From: Sorangium cellulosum
GTDB lineage: Bacteria > Myxococcota_A > Polyangia > Polyangiales > Polyangiaceae
NCBI RefSeq assembly: GCF_004135735.1
Contig: NZ_CP012670.1
Location: 6,712,501 to 6,776,500, forward strand
DNA length: 64,000 bases
Reading direction: 5' to 3'
Part shown: one piece after another, positions 26,538-34,652 of the stretch
Numbering within the stretch: position 1 is the first letter of the stretch
How the letters are laid out: every line of letters starts with the position of its first letter
Position numbers and translations under genes: made by a program
Notes under the pieces: model-generated
The model's input: only the letters and a program-made list of their open reading frames with translations
Told to the model about the DNA's origin: nothing
Database searches by the model: none

Positions 26538-27872
26538 ATGGACGCACGACTTGTTGCAGGTCTCCTCGTGCTGGCCCTGTCGGCCATTGCAGGTTGCGGG
26601 GGCGATGATGACGGTGAAGGCGGCGCGGGTGTCACGGGAGTCACGGGCACGGGCGGCGCGGGGGGCGCCGAGCCCGCGGGCGCGGGCGGTCACGGCGGCT
26701 CCGAGCCCATAGGCACGGGCGGTCACGGCGGCTCCGAGCCCACGGGCACGGGCGGCGGTGACGGCGGAGGCGGCGGAGGCGGCGGCGGCGACGGCGGAGG
26801 CGGCGACGGCGGCGACAGCGGTGGTGACGGCGGCGGCGACGGCGGCGACGGCGGCGACGGCGGCAGCGGTGGTGACGGAGGAGGGGGCGGCGACGGCGGC
26901 GAGGGCAGCGGCGGCACCGACGAAAGGACGGAGGCGCTCTGCGATGACGGGCTCGACGACGACGACGACGAGCTCACCGACTGCGATGATCCCGACTGCG
27001 CAGAGATCTGCGCCGCGCCCTTCGAGGAGGCCTGCGCGGCCGCGCCGGCCGCGACGGAGCTGGTCTCGGGCGACACGTCCTCGGGCACCGACCTGTTCCA
27101 GGGCACGTGCAACGCCGGCCTCGGGCTGGAGCAGCTTCACGTGTACACGCCGCCCGACGGGCAGTCGGGCACGCTGATCGTCGTGCTCGAGTCGGAGACC
27201 GACCAGGGGATCTACGCGCGCTCGGTGTGCGCCGACCGGCGCGACGAGGCCGAGATCGCCTGCGCCGATATCAACGGGGCCGGGTTCGCCGAGGCGTTCG
27301 CGATCGCCATCGACGAGGGCGAGTCCGTGGCCGTCTTCGTCGATGCGTACATGCCCGGCGAGGAGGGGCCTTACACGCTGGAGCTCTACCTCGATGAGGC
27401 GATCTGCGGCGACGGCGAGACCACCCTGCCCGAGCAGTGCGACGACGCCAACACGGAGACCGGCGACGGCTGCGACCGCTGCGTGGCCGAGCTCGACGTG
27501 CTCTGCGAGGAGGCCGAGGTCGTCGAGAGCGGGGCCGCGATCCAGGGCGACACGTCGACCGGCTGGAGCGCCTTCACGGGTAGCTGCAACCGCCCGCGGA
27601 CGCGCGACAAGGTCTACCGGTTCACGCCGCCCAGCGACGGACAGCTCACGGCGCGCCTGTGGTCCGAGGCCGATCACGTCCTTTATCTGCGGACGAGCTG
27701 CGCGGACCCGGGCTCCGAGGTCCTCTGCGTGGACGACGCGCTCGAGGGGGAGGAGCTGCTCGACGCCAGGGTCGCTGGCGGCGAGCCGGTCTACCTCGTC
27801 GTCGATGGCTACGGGTCACCGGAGAACATCGGGTTTTACGACCTCGAGGTCCAGTTCTCCCCGGGCCCCTGA
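26538..27872 (+). CDS. Lipoprotein with Gly-rich linker and myxobacterial Cys-rich repeat
   Basis: This is a 444-aa protein. It has a lipoprotein signal (LLVLALSAIAGCGGDDD) followed by ~110 residues of Gly/Asp-rich low complexity that includes tandem HGGSEP-TGTGG units. An Asp-rich element (CDDGLDDDDDELTDCDDPDC) comes next, then two beta-rich PPC-like domains with the repeated pattern GDTSSGTDLFQGTCN / GDTSTGWSAFTGSCN. Between them is the motif CGDGETTLPEQCDDANTETG, the myxococcal Cys-rich repeat known from surface proteins. The protein is probably exposed on the outer membrane. Function is unknown. Confidence 0.85.
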   Translation: MDARLVAGLLVLALSAIAGCGGDDDGEGGAGVTGVTGTGGAGGAEPAGAGGHGGSEPIGTGGHGGSEPTGTGGGDGGGGGGGGGDGGGGDGGDSGGDGGGDGGDGGDGGSGGDGGGGGDGGEGSGGTDERTEALCDDGLDDDDDELTDCDDPDCAEICAAPFEEACAAAPAATELVSGDTSSGTDLFQGTCNAGLGLEQLHVYTPPDGQSGTLIVVLESETDQGIYARSVCADRRDEAEIACADINGAGFAEAFAIAIDEGESVAVFVDAYMPGEEGPYTLELYLDEAICGDGETTLPEQCDDANTETGDGCDRCVAELDVLCEEAEVVESGAAIQGDTSTGWSAFTGSCNRPRTRDKVYRFTPPSDGQLTARLWSEADHVLYLRTSCADPGSEVLCVDDALEGEELLDARVAGGEPVYLVVDGYGSPENIGFYDLEVQFSPGP

Positions 27873-27903
27873 GCGCCGGCGCCGCGCTCCTCCGCGCCGG
27901 CGG

Positions 27904-28983
27904 ATGCGCTACGCTGCGCGCGTGCGCCCTCCGACCCGGACACAGCCCTCTCCCCGCAACCTCGTCATCGCCTCCGCCGCCCTGCTCGCCGTGGGGGCCT
28001 GTCAGCCGGCGCCCGCGCCGCCGGCCCGCTCCTCCGGCGACGCGCCGGCGCACCACGGCGCGACGGGCGCAGCAACGCCGCCCGCGCCCCGCGGCCCCGC
28101 GCCGGCGGCGCCCGGCGACGCCCCGCCCCCTCGGGACGGCGCCGCGCCGCCGGCCCAGGTGGCCGTCGACGCCGGCGCGGCGGGCGCTGCGCTCGACGGC
28201 CGATCGCCCGTGCGGCTCGCGCCGCCGCCGTTCGCTCAGGCGCTGTTCCGGCCGGCGCCGGCCGGTGGCTCCAGCGCGCCGCGCCTCGTGAAGATCGCAG
28301 AGAAGAAGAACGCGATCACGGACCAGGAGGCGTGGTTCACCCGGAACGGTCTCTCGCTGCCGATCCTGAGCGTCCCGGGCTCCCCGCAGCGCGGCGACGG
28401 CGCCCTCCCCTCCTTCGTTCCCGCGCGCCACGGCGATCACAGGCTCGTCAGGGCCATCGATCACGGAGACCACCTCGCGCTCTTCTACGGTCCCGACGCC
28501 TCCGAGGCGCGCCTCGTCGCGATCCTCGACGGGGCGCACAGGGTCGTCGCCTTCCTCGATTTCGACAGCTTCCTCACGCCCCCCGAGCACGATCCGAAGG
28601 AAGCCCAGTTCGTGCGGGGCCAGGTCCACTGGGCCGTGGCCAGAGACGGCGTGCTCTACGTCTCGACCGGCCACAGCACGTACGCGGCCTCGTCCAGGGG
28701 CAAGAACGCCTATCTGTCGGCCCTCGATCTCGCCACAGGCCAGCTCCTCTGGCAGAGCGCGCCGCTCGTCTGCAATGCGGAGAACTTCGTCCTGCGCGGA
28801 GATCATCTCCTCTGCGGCTACGGGTTCACGGCGGAGCCAGACTTTCTGTTTGTACTCGAACGCACAACCGGCACGATCGTCTCGAAGATCCCGATCAAGA
28901 GCGGGCCAGAGGTCCTTGTCGAGAAGGACGGGAAGCTCTTCGTCCGCACGTACGATACGGATTACGTCTTCGAGATCCGCTGA
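27904..28983 (+). CDS. Lipoprotein with PQQ-like beta-propeller blades
   Basis: This is a 359-aa protein. The ATG at 27904 gives an N-terminus with a signal and lipobox (ASAALLAVGACQPAP); a GTG at 27922 is an alternative start. A Pro/Ala-rich linker runs to about residue 105. The rest has propeller-like strands (GVLYVSTGHSTYAAS, YLSALDLATGQLLWQSAP, FLFVLERTTGTIVSKI) typical of PQQ-like or BamB-type repeats. It follows the previous lipoprotein gene by 31 bp and may be in the same transcript. Its ligand is unknown. Confidence 0.8.
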   Translation: MRYAARVRPPTRTQPSPRNLVIASAALLAVGACQPAPAPPARSSGDAPAHHGATGAATPPAPRGPAPAAPGDAPPPRDGAAPPAQVAVDAGAAGAALDGRSPVRLAPPPFAQALFRPAPAGGSSAPRLVKIAEKKNAITDQEAWFTRNGLSLPILSVPGSPQRGDGALPSFVPARHGDHRLVRAIDHGDHLALFYGPDASEARLVAILDGAHRVVAFLDFDSFLTPPEHDPKEAQFVRGQVHWAVARDGVLYVSTGHSTYAASSRGKNAYLSALDLATGQLLWQSAPLVCNAENFVLRGDHLLCGYGFTAEPDFLFVLERTTGTIVSKIPIKSGPEVLVEKDGKLFVRTYDTDYVFEIR

Positions 28984-29498
28984 CCCCGCAGCCGGATCGC
29001 GGGCCGCGCGCCGCCCCGCGCTGGCGCGCCGGGCGCTCACCTCCGGGGCCCGCGTCCGGGCGAGCTCCTTTTCTTTCTGGCCCGCCTGCGCTTCAGCCCC
29101 TCCGGTGAGCCCCCGGCGCGCTGCGCCGGCGCTGCGCCGCCCGCCGCCCACGCCCCGGTCGAGGATCACGGCGGTCCGGTTCGCCCCGGCGCCGCGCCAC
29201 CCGGGCGCGCACGATCGGGGCAGATGGGCTCGTGGATGAGCCCGGCGCGGGACGCCCCGCGTGTCGCAAAGTGCCTCGTCGAAGAACACCCCGGCGCCGC
29301 CGCGTCCTCCCCCGGTCCCGCCTGCGCGCCGGCCAGGAGCTTGCGCCTCGAGCGCAGAACCTGCGCCTGACCGCGAAAGGGATCGCTCCGCGCGGCCTCA
29401 CCTCCGCTCGACCACGCGGGCGCGCTCCGCGTCGCCGCGCGGCCGGATCACCATGGCAGCGATATTGCTAGTCATTCTCCCGAGCACACGAGGTTTTC
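28984..29498. other. Intergenic region holding hairpin copy 3
   Basis: This stretch of ~515 bp lies between two plus-strand genes. The hairpin lies at 29022-29123. I see no convincing gene in 29124-29498, although some open frames exist because of the high GC content. The last part probably contains the promoter of the 29499/29940 gene pair. Confidence 0.5.
29022..29123. repeat. Long hairpin element, copy 3 (shorter arms)
   Basis: Arms 29022-29041 and 29104-29123 pair with one mismatch and a wobble end, around a 62-nt centre. The centre keeps the tcc ends, the ggggc/gcccc stem and the gcctgcgcttcagcccc block of copies 1 and 2, with a longer terminal loop. It begins 39 bp after the stop at 28983. 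Its diverged arms show that the centre is more conserved than the arm sequence, while pairing is kept. Confidence 0.75.
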
Positions 29499-29906
29499 AT
29501 GGTCGCGAAGAGCAAATCCTCGGAACCTGCACCGCAGGCGCAACAAAAGCACCCCGATGAGCTGCAGCGCGATTTGAACCCGAACCACATGGCCGGGCAG
29601 AACATCGGGGCCGGTCCCTCGACCCTCGATCCCCAGGTGAAGCTCGCGTCGGACATCGAGGAGCTGACGCGTGAGCTCCAGGATTTCACGGCGGACGAGC
29701 TCCGGGAGATCCCGGTCCTGCCCGCAGGAGCCCGGCTGCTGCAGGACGCCGTCCACGTCGATCTGGCAGACCCGGAGCGGCGCGCCTTCCGGGCAACCGC
29801 GCAGAGGACCGCGGGGCCGGAGCAGCACCTGGTGCCCAAAGCAGATGTCCCTCACATGGTCTGGAACCGGCTGGTGCGGGTCAGCGATCCGCAGCGACTG
29901 CAGTGA
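29499..29906 (+). CDS. Hypothetical protein (135 aa)
   Basis: This is a soluble protein with no signal peptide and an N-terminal Lys/Gln/Pro-rich region. It contains a charged helical segment (LASDIEELTRELQDFTADEL) and an acidic-hydrophobic segment. No family is recognised. It ends 33 bp before the hibernation-factor/cold-shock fusion gene and is likely in one operon with it, which hints at a stress or stationary-phase role. That is inference from position only. Confidence 0.7.
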   Translation: MVAKSKSSEPAPQAQQKHPDELQRDLNPNHMAGQNIGAGPSTLDPQVKLASDIEELTRELQDFTADELREIPVLPAGARLLQDAVHVDLADPERRAFRATAQRTAGPEQHLVPKADVPHMVWNRLVRVSDPQRLQ

Positions 29907-29939
29907 CGCGTCCGAGCGACGCGGAAGAAAGGAGCGAGC

Positions 29940-30515
29940 ATGCAAGTGGAGCTCACCTTCCGACACATCGGCAAGAGCCCCTCTCTCGAAGCGCTGATCC
30001 GTGAGCAGACGGACAAGATCCAGCGCTTTCACGATCACATCAACAGCTGCGCCGTGGTGGTCGAGCGCGACCATGCCAGCCAGGGGACGGGCGGTGAATA
30101 CCGCGTCCGCGTCGATCTCCACGTGGCCGGCAAGCAGGAGATCGTGAGCGAGGAGCGGGCGGCCAGGGACCTGCTCCCGGCGGCGGTCCGCGACGTGTTC
30201 CAGCGCGCGGCGCGCCAGCTCAAGAAGCTCGCGAGCGAGCAGCGGAACGATGTGAAGGCCCACCCGGCGCAGGACACGGCCGGCGTGATCACGAAGCTGT
30301 TCAACGACTACGGGTTCATCACCACCACCGATGGCCGGGAGATCTACTTCCACGAGCGGAGCATGGTGTCGGCGCCGTTCGCCGACCTGAAGGTCGGCAT
30401 GGGCGTCGCCTACACGGAAGAGGAAGGCGACAAGGGGCCTCAGGCGAGCACGGTGCGGATCGTGGACGCCCGCGGCGGCAACCGCGGCCGGGCGCAGATC
30501 CCGACGCTCAGCTAG
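29940..30515 (+). CDS. Ribosome hibernation factor (HPF/YfiA-like) fused to a cold-shock domain
   Basis: This is a 191-aa protein. Residues ~1-100 match the S30AE/HPF ribosomal subunit interface family (MQVELTFRHIGKSPSLEALI, then a basic helix RAARQLKKLASEQRND). Residues ~113-178 are a cold-shock/CspA-type OB fold (AGVITKLFNDYGFITTTDGR, EIYFHERSM). HPF proteins silence or dimerise ribosomes under starvation, and cold-shock domains bind single-stranded RNA. The fusion would tie ribosome binding to RNA binding. A good AAAGGAG site precedes the ATG. It is probably induced by stress. Confidence 0.9.
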   Translation: MQVELTFRHIGKSPSLEALIREQTDKIQRFHDHINSCAVVVERDHASQGTGGEYRVRVDLHVAGKQEIVSEERAARDLLPAAVRDVFQRAARQLKKLASEQRNDVKAHPAQDTAGVITKLFNDYGFITTTDGREIYFHERSMVSAPFADLKVGMGVAYTEEEGDKGPQASTVRIVDARGGNRGRAQIPTLS

Positions 30516-30536
30516 CCGCGCCGGGCCTGCACGACC

Positions 30537-30603
30537 GCGGGAAGTTGCCCCGGATCAGCAGAAGAGCCGTCATGGCGGTTCGCCCCTCGGCCCGACTTCC
30601 CGC
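30537..30603. terminator. Inverted repeat between convergent genes
   Basis: gcgggaagt (30537-30545) and acttcccgc (30595-30603) are perfect reverse complements separated by 49 nt. They lie between the convergent hibernation-factor gene and the kinase gene ending at 30611. A bidirectional terminator role is plausible, but there is no clear U-tract. Confidence 0.35.
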
Positions 30604-30610
30604 AGCAGCG

Positions 30611-32839
30611 CTAGAACAGCCTCCTGCCGCGCCGCAATGGCGGGAACGGCGGCGGAGGCGGCCCTGGATCCGCCGGGAGCTCGATCGGCGGCGGCGGGAG
30701 CTCGTCTCGCCACACCGGGCCCATGCTCCCGTCCACCGGGGCGCCGGGCGACGGCGGCGCCGTGGACAGCCGCGCGGCGCACGCGTCGCGCTGCGCCTCG
30801 AGCTCGTCGATCTGCGCGAGGGTCTCGCCGAGCTTCTGCTCGAGCCGGTGCGCGCGCATCGACTCGCCCCGGAGCTCCTGCCGGGCGGTCCGGAGCTCGT
30901 GCTCCCTCGCGCCGAGGATCGCCAGGGTCCGCTCGCGGTCCTCCTCGGCGCGCCCGAGCTCGCGCAGCAGGTGATCGCGCTCGACCGAGAGCGCGGCGAT
31001 CTCGCGCTCCAGGGCGCTCTTCGACTCGGCGTACCGCGCGTCGGCATCGGCCTTCGCGGCGGCCGCGACCCCGGCCGCGCGCCGGGCGCGGAGCTCCGCC
31101 TGCTCCGCCAGGCGCTTGGCCTCGGTCATCGCCTCCCGCTCGGAGTTGGCGCTCTTCGCGTCGTCGCTCGCCTTCATGGCGAGGGCCAGCGCCGCGGCGG
31201 TGGCGCGCTGCGCCTCGCTCATCTTCTGCAGCGCCTCCTGCGCGGAGGCGTTCGCGGCCGCCTCGAGCCGGCTGTGGTCCCGCGCGGCGCGCTCCGCGGC
31301 CTCGGCCGTCCTCCGCGCCCGCGTCGCGTGCACCCAGAACACGGTGGTGGTCGCGACCATGCCCAGGAGGACGACCACGCCGAGGGCGAGCAGCATCCGC
31401 GTGAAGCGCTCGCGCCGCGCCTCCGCCGCGGAGGCCGCCTCCAGGAAGCCGCGCTCCAGGGCCGAGAGGTCGTCGATGTCCCTGGACCACGCGGTGAGCT
31501 CGTGCAGCGCCTTGCCGCGCGGCAGGAGCTTCGGCGCCCTGCCGCCGCGCACCCACCGCGAGAGCGCCTCGTCGAACTCCCGCTTCGCGCGGCCGAGCCG
31601 GTGCAGCGCGGCCGCGACCTCCGCCATGTGCGGCCGGGCCTCGGGCTCGAAGGACAGCACCCGGTGCACGAGGGCCACGAGGTCGGGCGGCGTCCCGGCG
31701 CTCATCGGCGGCGGCCACGCGCCGCCCGGCGCGTCGGGCGTCCGGCCCTCGAGCAATTCGACCAGGATGACGCCGAGCGAGTAGACGTCCGCCTTCACAT
31801 CGACGCTCCCGGAGTGGCGCTCCTGCTCCGGCGCCATGTAGCTCCGCGTCCCGAGCCCCCACACGCCCTCCTGCGTGAACGGCATCGTGGGCTGTCCGGC
31901 GCCCTCGCTCGCCGGCGCGGGCTCGGCGAGGCCCCGAGGCGACGAGGCCGCGGGGCGCTCGAGCGGCGCCTCGACCCACGACGAGGGCGAAGGGCGCTCG
32001 AGCGGCGCCTCGACCCACGACGAGGGCGAAGGGCGCTCGAGCGGCGCCTCGACCCACGACGAGGGCGAGGGGCGCTCGAGCGGCGCCTCGACGGTCGCGT
32101 GGACCACGGCGGGACGCGCGGCGCTCACCGCGGGGACGCTCCGGAGGGCCTCCTCCTCGGCCGCCTCGCCCTCCGTCGCGAGCACGGGGGCCGCGGCCAC
32201 GGTCGCCACGGGCTGCGCCGAGAGCTCGGTGCGCGCGGCGAGCGCGGGCGCGAGCGGGCCGCTGCCGTCCAGCTCCAGGACCTCGGGCAGGCCGCCCCAG
32301 AGGACCTTCGCGATGCCGAAATCGAGGATCTTGACGCGGCTGCCCCCGGGGGCGAGCTCGTCGTCGATCACCAGGATGTTCTCCGGCTTGAGGTCGCGGT
32401 GGACGACCTTGGACGCGTGGGCCGCGGCCATGGCCGAGGCGATCTGGTAGCCGAGCCGCACCACCTGCCGCGGCCGATCCGCCGCGGGCACCGCCTGCAC
32501 CCAGTCGCGCAGGCCCCGGCCGTCCAGGTACTCCATCACGATGTAGGGCGAGCCGTCCTCGAGCTCGCCGGAGTCGAAGACGCGGACGATGCCGGGGTGG
32601 TTGATGATGTTGACGGCGATCGCCTCCTGCCGGAAGCGCGCCACGACGTCGGGCCGGCGCGCGTAGTCGCCGAGGAGCACCTTGATCGCCGCGCGCGCCC
32701 GCGTCTTCTGGTGGCGCGCCCGGAACACGCGCCCCATGCCGCCGCGCCCGATCTCACCCTCGATGATCCAGCCGCGCAGGGCGCCGGGAGACCGCCCGGG
32801 CTCGTCCTCAGCGCGCTCGAGGGCCGGACGCATCTCCAT
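30611..32839 (-). CDS. Ser/Thr protein kinase with repeat-filled activation segment and coiled-coil tail
   Basis: This is a 742-aa protein. Kinase motifs are the Gly loop [11 protein letters not shown] (28-38), AIKVLL (Lys53), HRDLKP (147-152), DFG (173-175) and APE (336-338). About 160 residues lie between DFG and APE, where 20-30 is usual. This insert holds tandem [13 protein letters not shown] units (250-295). After the kinase domain come a transmembrane helix (481-503) and a long Ala/Glu/Arg-rich coiled coil (~505-705). A Pro-rich C-terminus ends the protein. The coiled coil should lie outside the inner membrane. An active kinase is likely since catalytic residues are intact. Confidence 0.9.
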   Translation of the reverse strand: MEMRPALERAEDEPGRSPGALRGWIIEGEIGRGGMGRVFRARHQKTRARAAIKVLLGDYARRPDVVARFRQEAIAVNIINHPGIVRVFDSGELEDGSPYIVMEYLDGRGLRDWVQAVPAADRPRQVVRLGYQIASAMAAAHASKVVHRDLKPENILVIDDELAPGGSRVKILDFGIAKVLWGGLPEVLELDGSGPLAPALAARTELSAQPVATVAAAPVLATEGEAAEEEALRSVPAVSAARPAVVHATVEAPLERPSPSSWVEAPLERPSPSSWVEAPLERPSPSSWVEAPLERPAASSPRGLAEPAPASEGAGQPTMPFTQEGVWGLGTRSYMAPEQERHSGSVDVKADVYSLGVILVELLEGRTPDAPGGAWPPPMSAGTPPDLVALVHRVLSFEPEARPHMAEVAAALHRLGRAKREFDEALSRWVRGGRAPKLLPRGKALHELTAWSRDIDDLSALERGFLEAASAAEARRERFTRMLLALGVVVLLGMVATTTVFWVHATRARRTAEAAERAARDHSRLEAAANASAQEALQKMSEAQRATAAALALAMKASDDAKSANSEREAMTEAKRLAEQAELRARRAAGVAAAAKADADARYAESKSALEREIAALSVERDHLLRELGRAEEDRERTLAILGAREHELRTARQELRGESMRAHRLEQKLGETLAQIDELEAQRDACAARLSTAPPSPGAPVDGSMGPVWRDELPPPPIELPADPGPPPPPFPPLRRGRRLF
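31953..32092 (-). repeat. 39-bp tandem repeats inside the kinase gene
   Basis: Near-perfect units lie at 31953-31991, 31992-32030 and 32031-32069, with a partial fourth unit to 32092. Each encodes [13 protein letters not shown] on the minus strand. Copies differ at about one base. The array sits within the kinase activation segment. Confidence 0.85.
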
Positions 32840-32966
32840 GCCGAACGATCCTGCACGCGCCCGCGCCCGGGTGGAAGGGCCGATCCGCGCGCGGCGGGGC
32901 CGGTCGCTCCCGGGAGGGCGCCCGCGCCGCCCGACCCGCCGGCGAGGGAATTCCGTCCAGGTTGGG

Positions 32967-34037
32967 CTACAGCGCGTCGAGGCGCGCGGCCGCCGCCTCG
33001 GCGGAGCGCACGGCGGCGTCGATGCCGGAGCCGTGGAACGCCGAGCCGGCGAGCAGCACGCCGCGGCCCTCGAGCGACCGCTCGAGCTCCCGCACGCGCT
33101 CCTCGTGCGCGGGCGTGAAGACCGGGAGCGCGCGCGACCAGCGCGAGACCCACGCGCGCTCGGGGGCCCCGCCCACGCGCAGCACGCGCGCGAGCGACGC
33201 CTCCGCGCGGGCCGCCCACGCGGCGTCCCCCATCCGCTCGAGATCGGCCGGATCGGGCCGGAAGAAGAGGCGGAGCGTGACGTGGCCGGCGGGCGCGCGG
33301 CCCTCGAATTTCGAGGTCGTGAACGTGCACGCGCGGAAGCCGTGGAGCTGGTGCGCCGCGGCGACGATGAAGCCGGTGCCGTCGAGCGGGTGCTCGATCG
33401 CGGCGCGCGGGTACGCGAGCGAGACGGTCACGCTGGAGAGCGTCGGGGCGCCCGCGAGCGCGCGCGCCGGCTCGCCCAGCAGCGCGGCCGCGCCCGCGGC
33501 GGGCGTGGCGATCACCACCGCGTCCGCCTCGAGCGCGCCGCCCCCCGCGAGCGAGAGCCGGTGGCCGCCGGCGACGCGCGCGAGCGAGGTGACCGCGGTG
33601 GAGAGCCGCACGTCGACGCGCGCGTCGACGATCGCGCGCGCGAGCGCCTCGACGAGCTGCGCCATCCCGAGGCGGAACGTCCGGATGCCCTTGCCGAGCT
33701 CGCCGCGCGGCACCTGGAAGCCGAGGAGCTCCGCCGCCTCGCCCGGCAGGAGCTCGCGCAGCGGCCCGCCGTCGAACCCGAACGACCGATAGGTCTCCTG
33801 GCCGACGAGCTCCCCCCCGATGCCGAGCGCGCCGGCCAGCGCCGGGACCGCCTCGCTCCGCGCGATGAACCCCTCCGCCCCGTGCTCCACGACGAAGCCG
33901 CCGGCCCGCTCGGTCCAGAGCTGCCCGCCGAGGCGCGGCGCCGCCTCGACGAGCGCCACCTGGTCGCCCGCCGCCGCGCGCCGGAACGCGACGATGCACC
34001 CGGACAGGCCGCCGCCGACGATGGCAACACGTCGCAT
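32967..34037 (-). CDS. Protoporphyrinogen oxidase-like FAD amine oxidase (HemY/HemG type)
   Basis: This is a 356-aa protein. The ATG at 34037 gives MRRVAIVGGGLSGCIVAF, the dinucleotide-binding motif for FAD. The next motifs are LVEAAPRLGGQLWTER and GFVVEHGAEGFIAR, both typical of oxygen-dependent protoporphyrinogen IX oxidase. The C-terminus (VLLAGSAFHGSGIDAAVRSA) also fits and closes the FAD site. The usual family length is 430-480 residues, so this is a short member. It would make protoporphyrin IX for haem synthesis. No other haem genes are adjacent, so a different amine or carotenoid substrate remains possible. Confidence 0.85.
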   Translation of the reverse strand: MRRVAIVGGGLSGCIVAFRRAAAGDQVALVEAAPRLGGQLWTERAGGFVVEHGAEGFIARSEAVPALAGALGIGGELVGQETYRSFGFDGGPLRELLPGEAAELLGFQVPRGELGKGIRTFRLGMAQLVEALARAIVDARVDVRLSTAVTSLARVAGGHRLSLAGGGALEADAVVIATPAAGAAALLGEPARALAGAPTLSSVTVSLAYPRAAIEHPLDGTGFIVAAAHQLHGFRACTFTTSKFEGRAPAGHVTLRLFFRPDPADLERMGDAAWAARAEASLARVLRVGGAPERAWVSRWSRALPVFTPAHEERVRELERSLEGRGVLLAGSAFHGSGIDAAVRSAEAAAARLDAL

Positions 34038-34114
34038 CGGCGCTCTATACCACGACGCCCAGGACACCACGACGTCCAGGGCGGCCTCCGCAGCGCGCCG
34101 CGGGGGGCGCCGCC

Positions 34115-34528
34115 TCAGCCGAGCTGCGCCAGGAACTTCCGGAGCTGCTGCGCTTCCACCATCGTCATCACCGGGACGAGCCAGGCCTCGAGCGAGGTGG
34201 TGTCACGAAACGCCTTGCGGCTCGAGTTGTGCGCGTCCCGGATGAGCCGCTCGACCTGGAGCCCGAGGATCGCGTTCGTCACCGGCAGCAAGTACGCCGT
34301 CCGGTGCACCGTTGCGTTCTGGACGCGCATCATCTCCAGGAACTTCTCCGCGCTCTCGGGCGCGAGCACGTCGACATGGAGCAGCTCGATGCACACGACC
34401 GCCCCATGGCGGTTCTGGGTGACGATCCCCTGGATCTTGGCAATGCACGCGTCGACCTCGCCGGCCGGCAGCGGTGTCCCGAGCCTCACCTCGATGAGGC
34501 GACCAGCCCTGTTGTCAACCGAGTACAT
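34115..34528 (-). CDS. Hypothetical protein, possibly STAS-like (137 aa)
   Basis: The ATG at 34528 gives MYSVDNRAGRLIEVRLGTPL. The pattern of strand, helix and strand around VVCIELLHVDVLAPESAEKF is similar to STAS or SpoIIAA-like domains, which often act as regulatory partners. This is a weak resemblance. There is no signal peptide or membrane segment. It is flanked by genes on the same strand but separated by 77 and 124 bp. Confidence 0.65.
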   Translation of the reverse strand: MYSVDNRAGRLIEVRLGTPLPAGEVDACIAKIQGIVTQNRHGAVVCIELLHVDVLAPESAEKFLEMMRVQNATVHRTAYLLPVTNAILGLQVERLIRDAHNSSRKAFRDTTSLEAWLVPVMTMVEAQQLRKFLAQLG

Positions 34529-34652
34529 GAGCGGAGCTACTCTACCGTAGACGTCCGAACCGCAGCTCGTCAATCAACGGTGCATCGCTCGCCGTGCGCG
34601 CGCATACGTTGGCGACTCTTTACGGGCCAGCGTAGAAACGCCCGAGACGTGC

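Noticed and set aside
26738-26930. GGC-type low-complexity DNA resembling a repeat array
   Set aside because: It encodes the Gly/Asp-rich linker of the lipoprotein and has no spacer structure, so it is not a CRISPR or a satellite.
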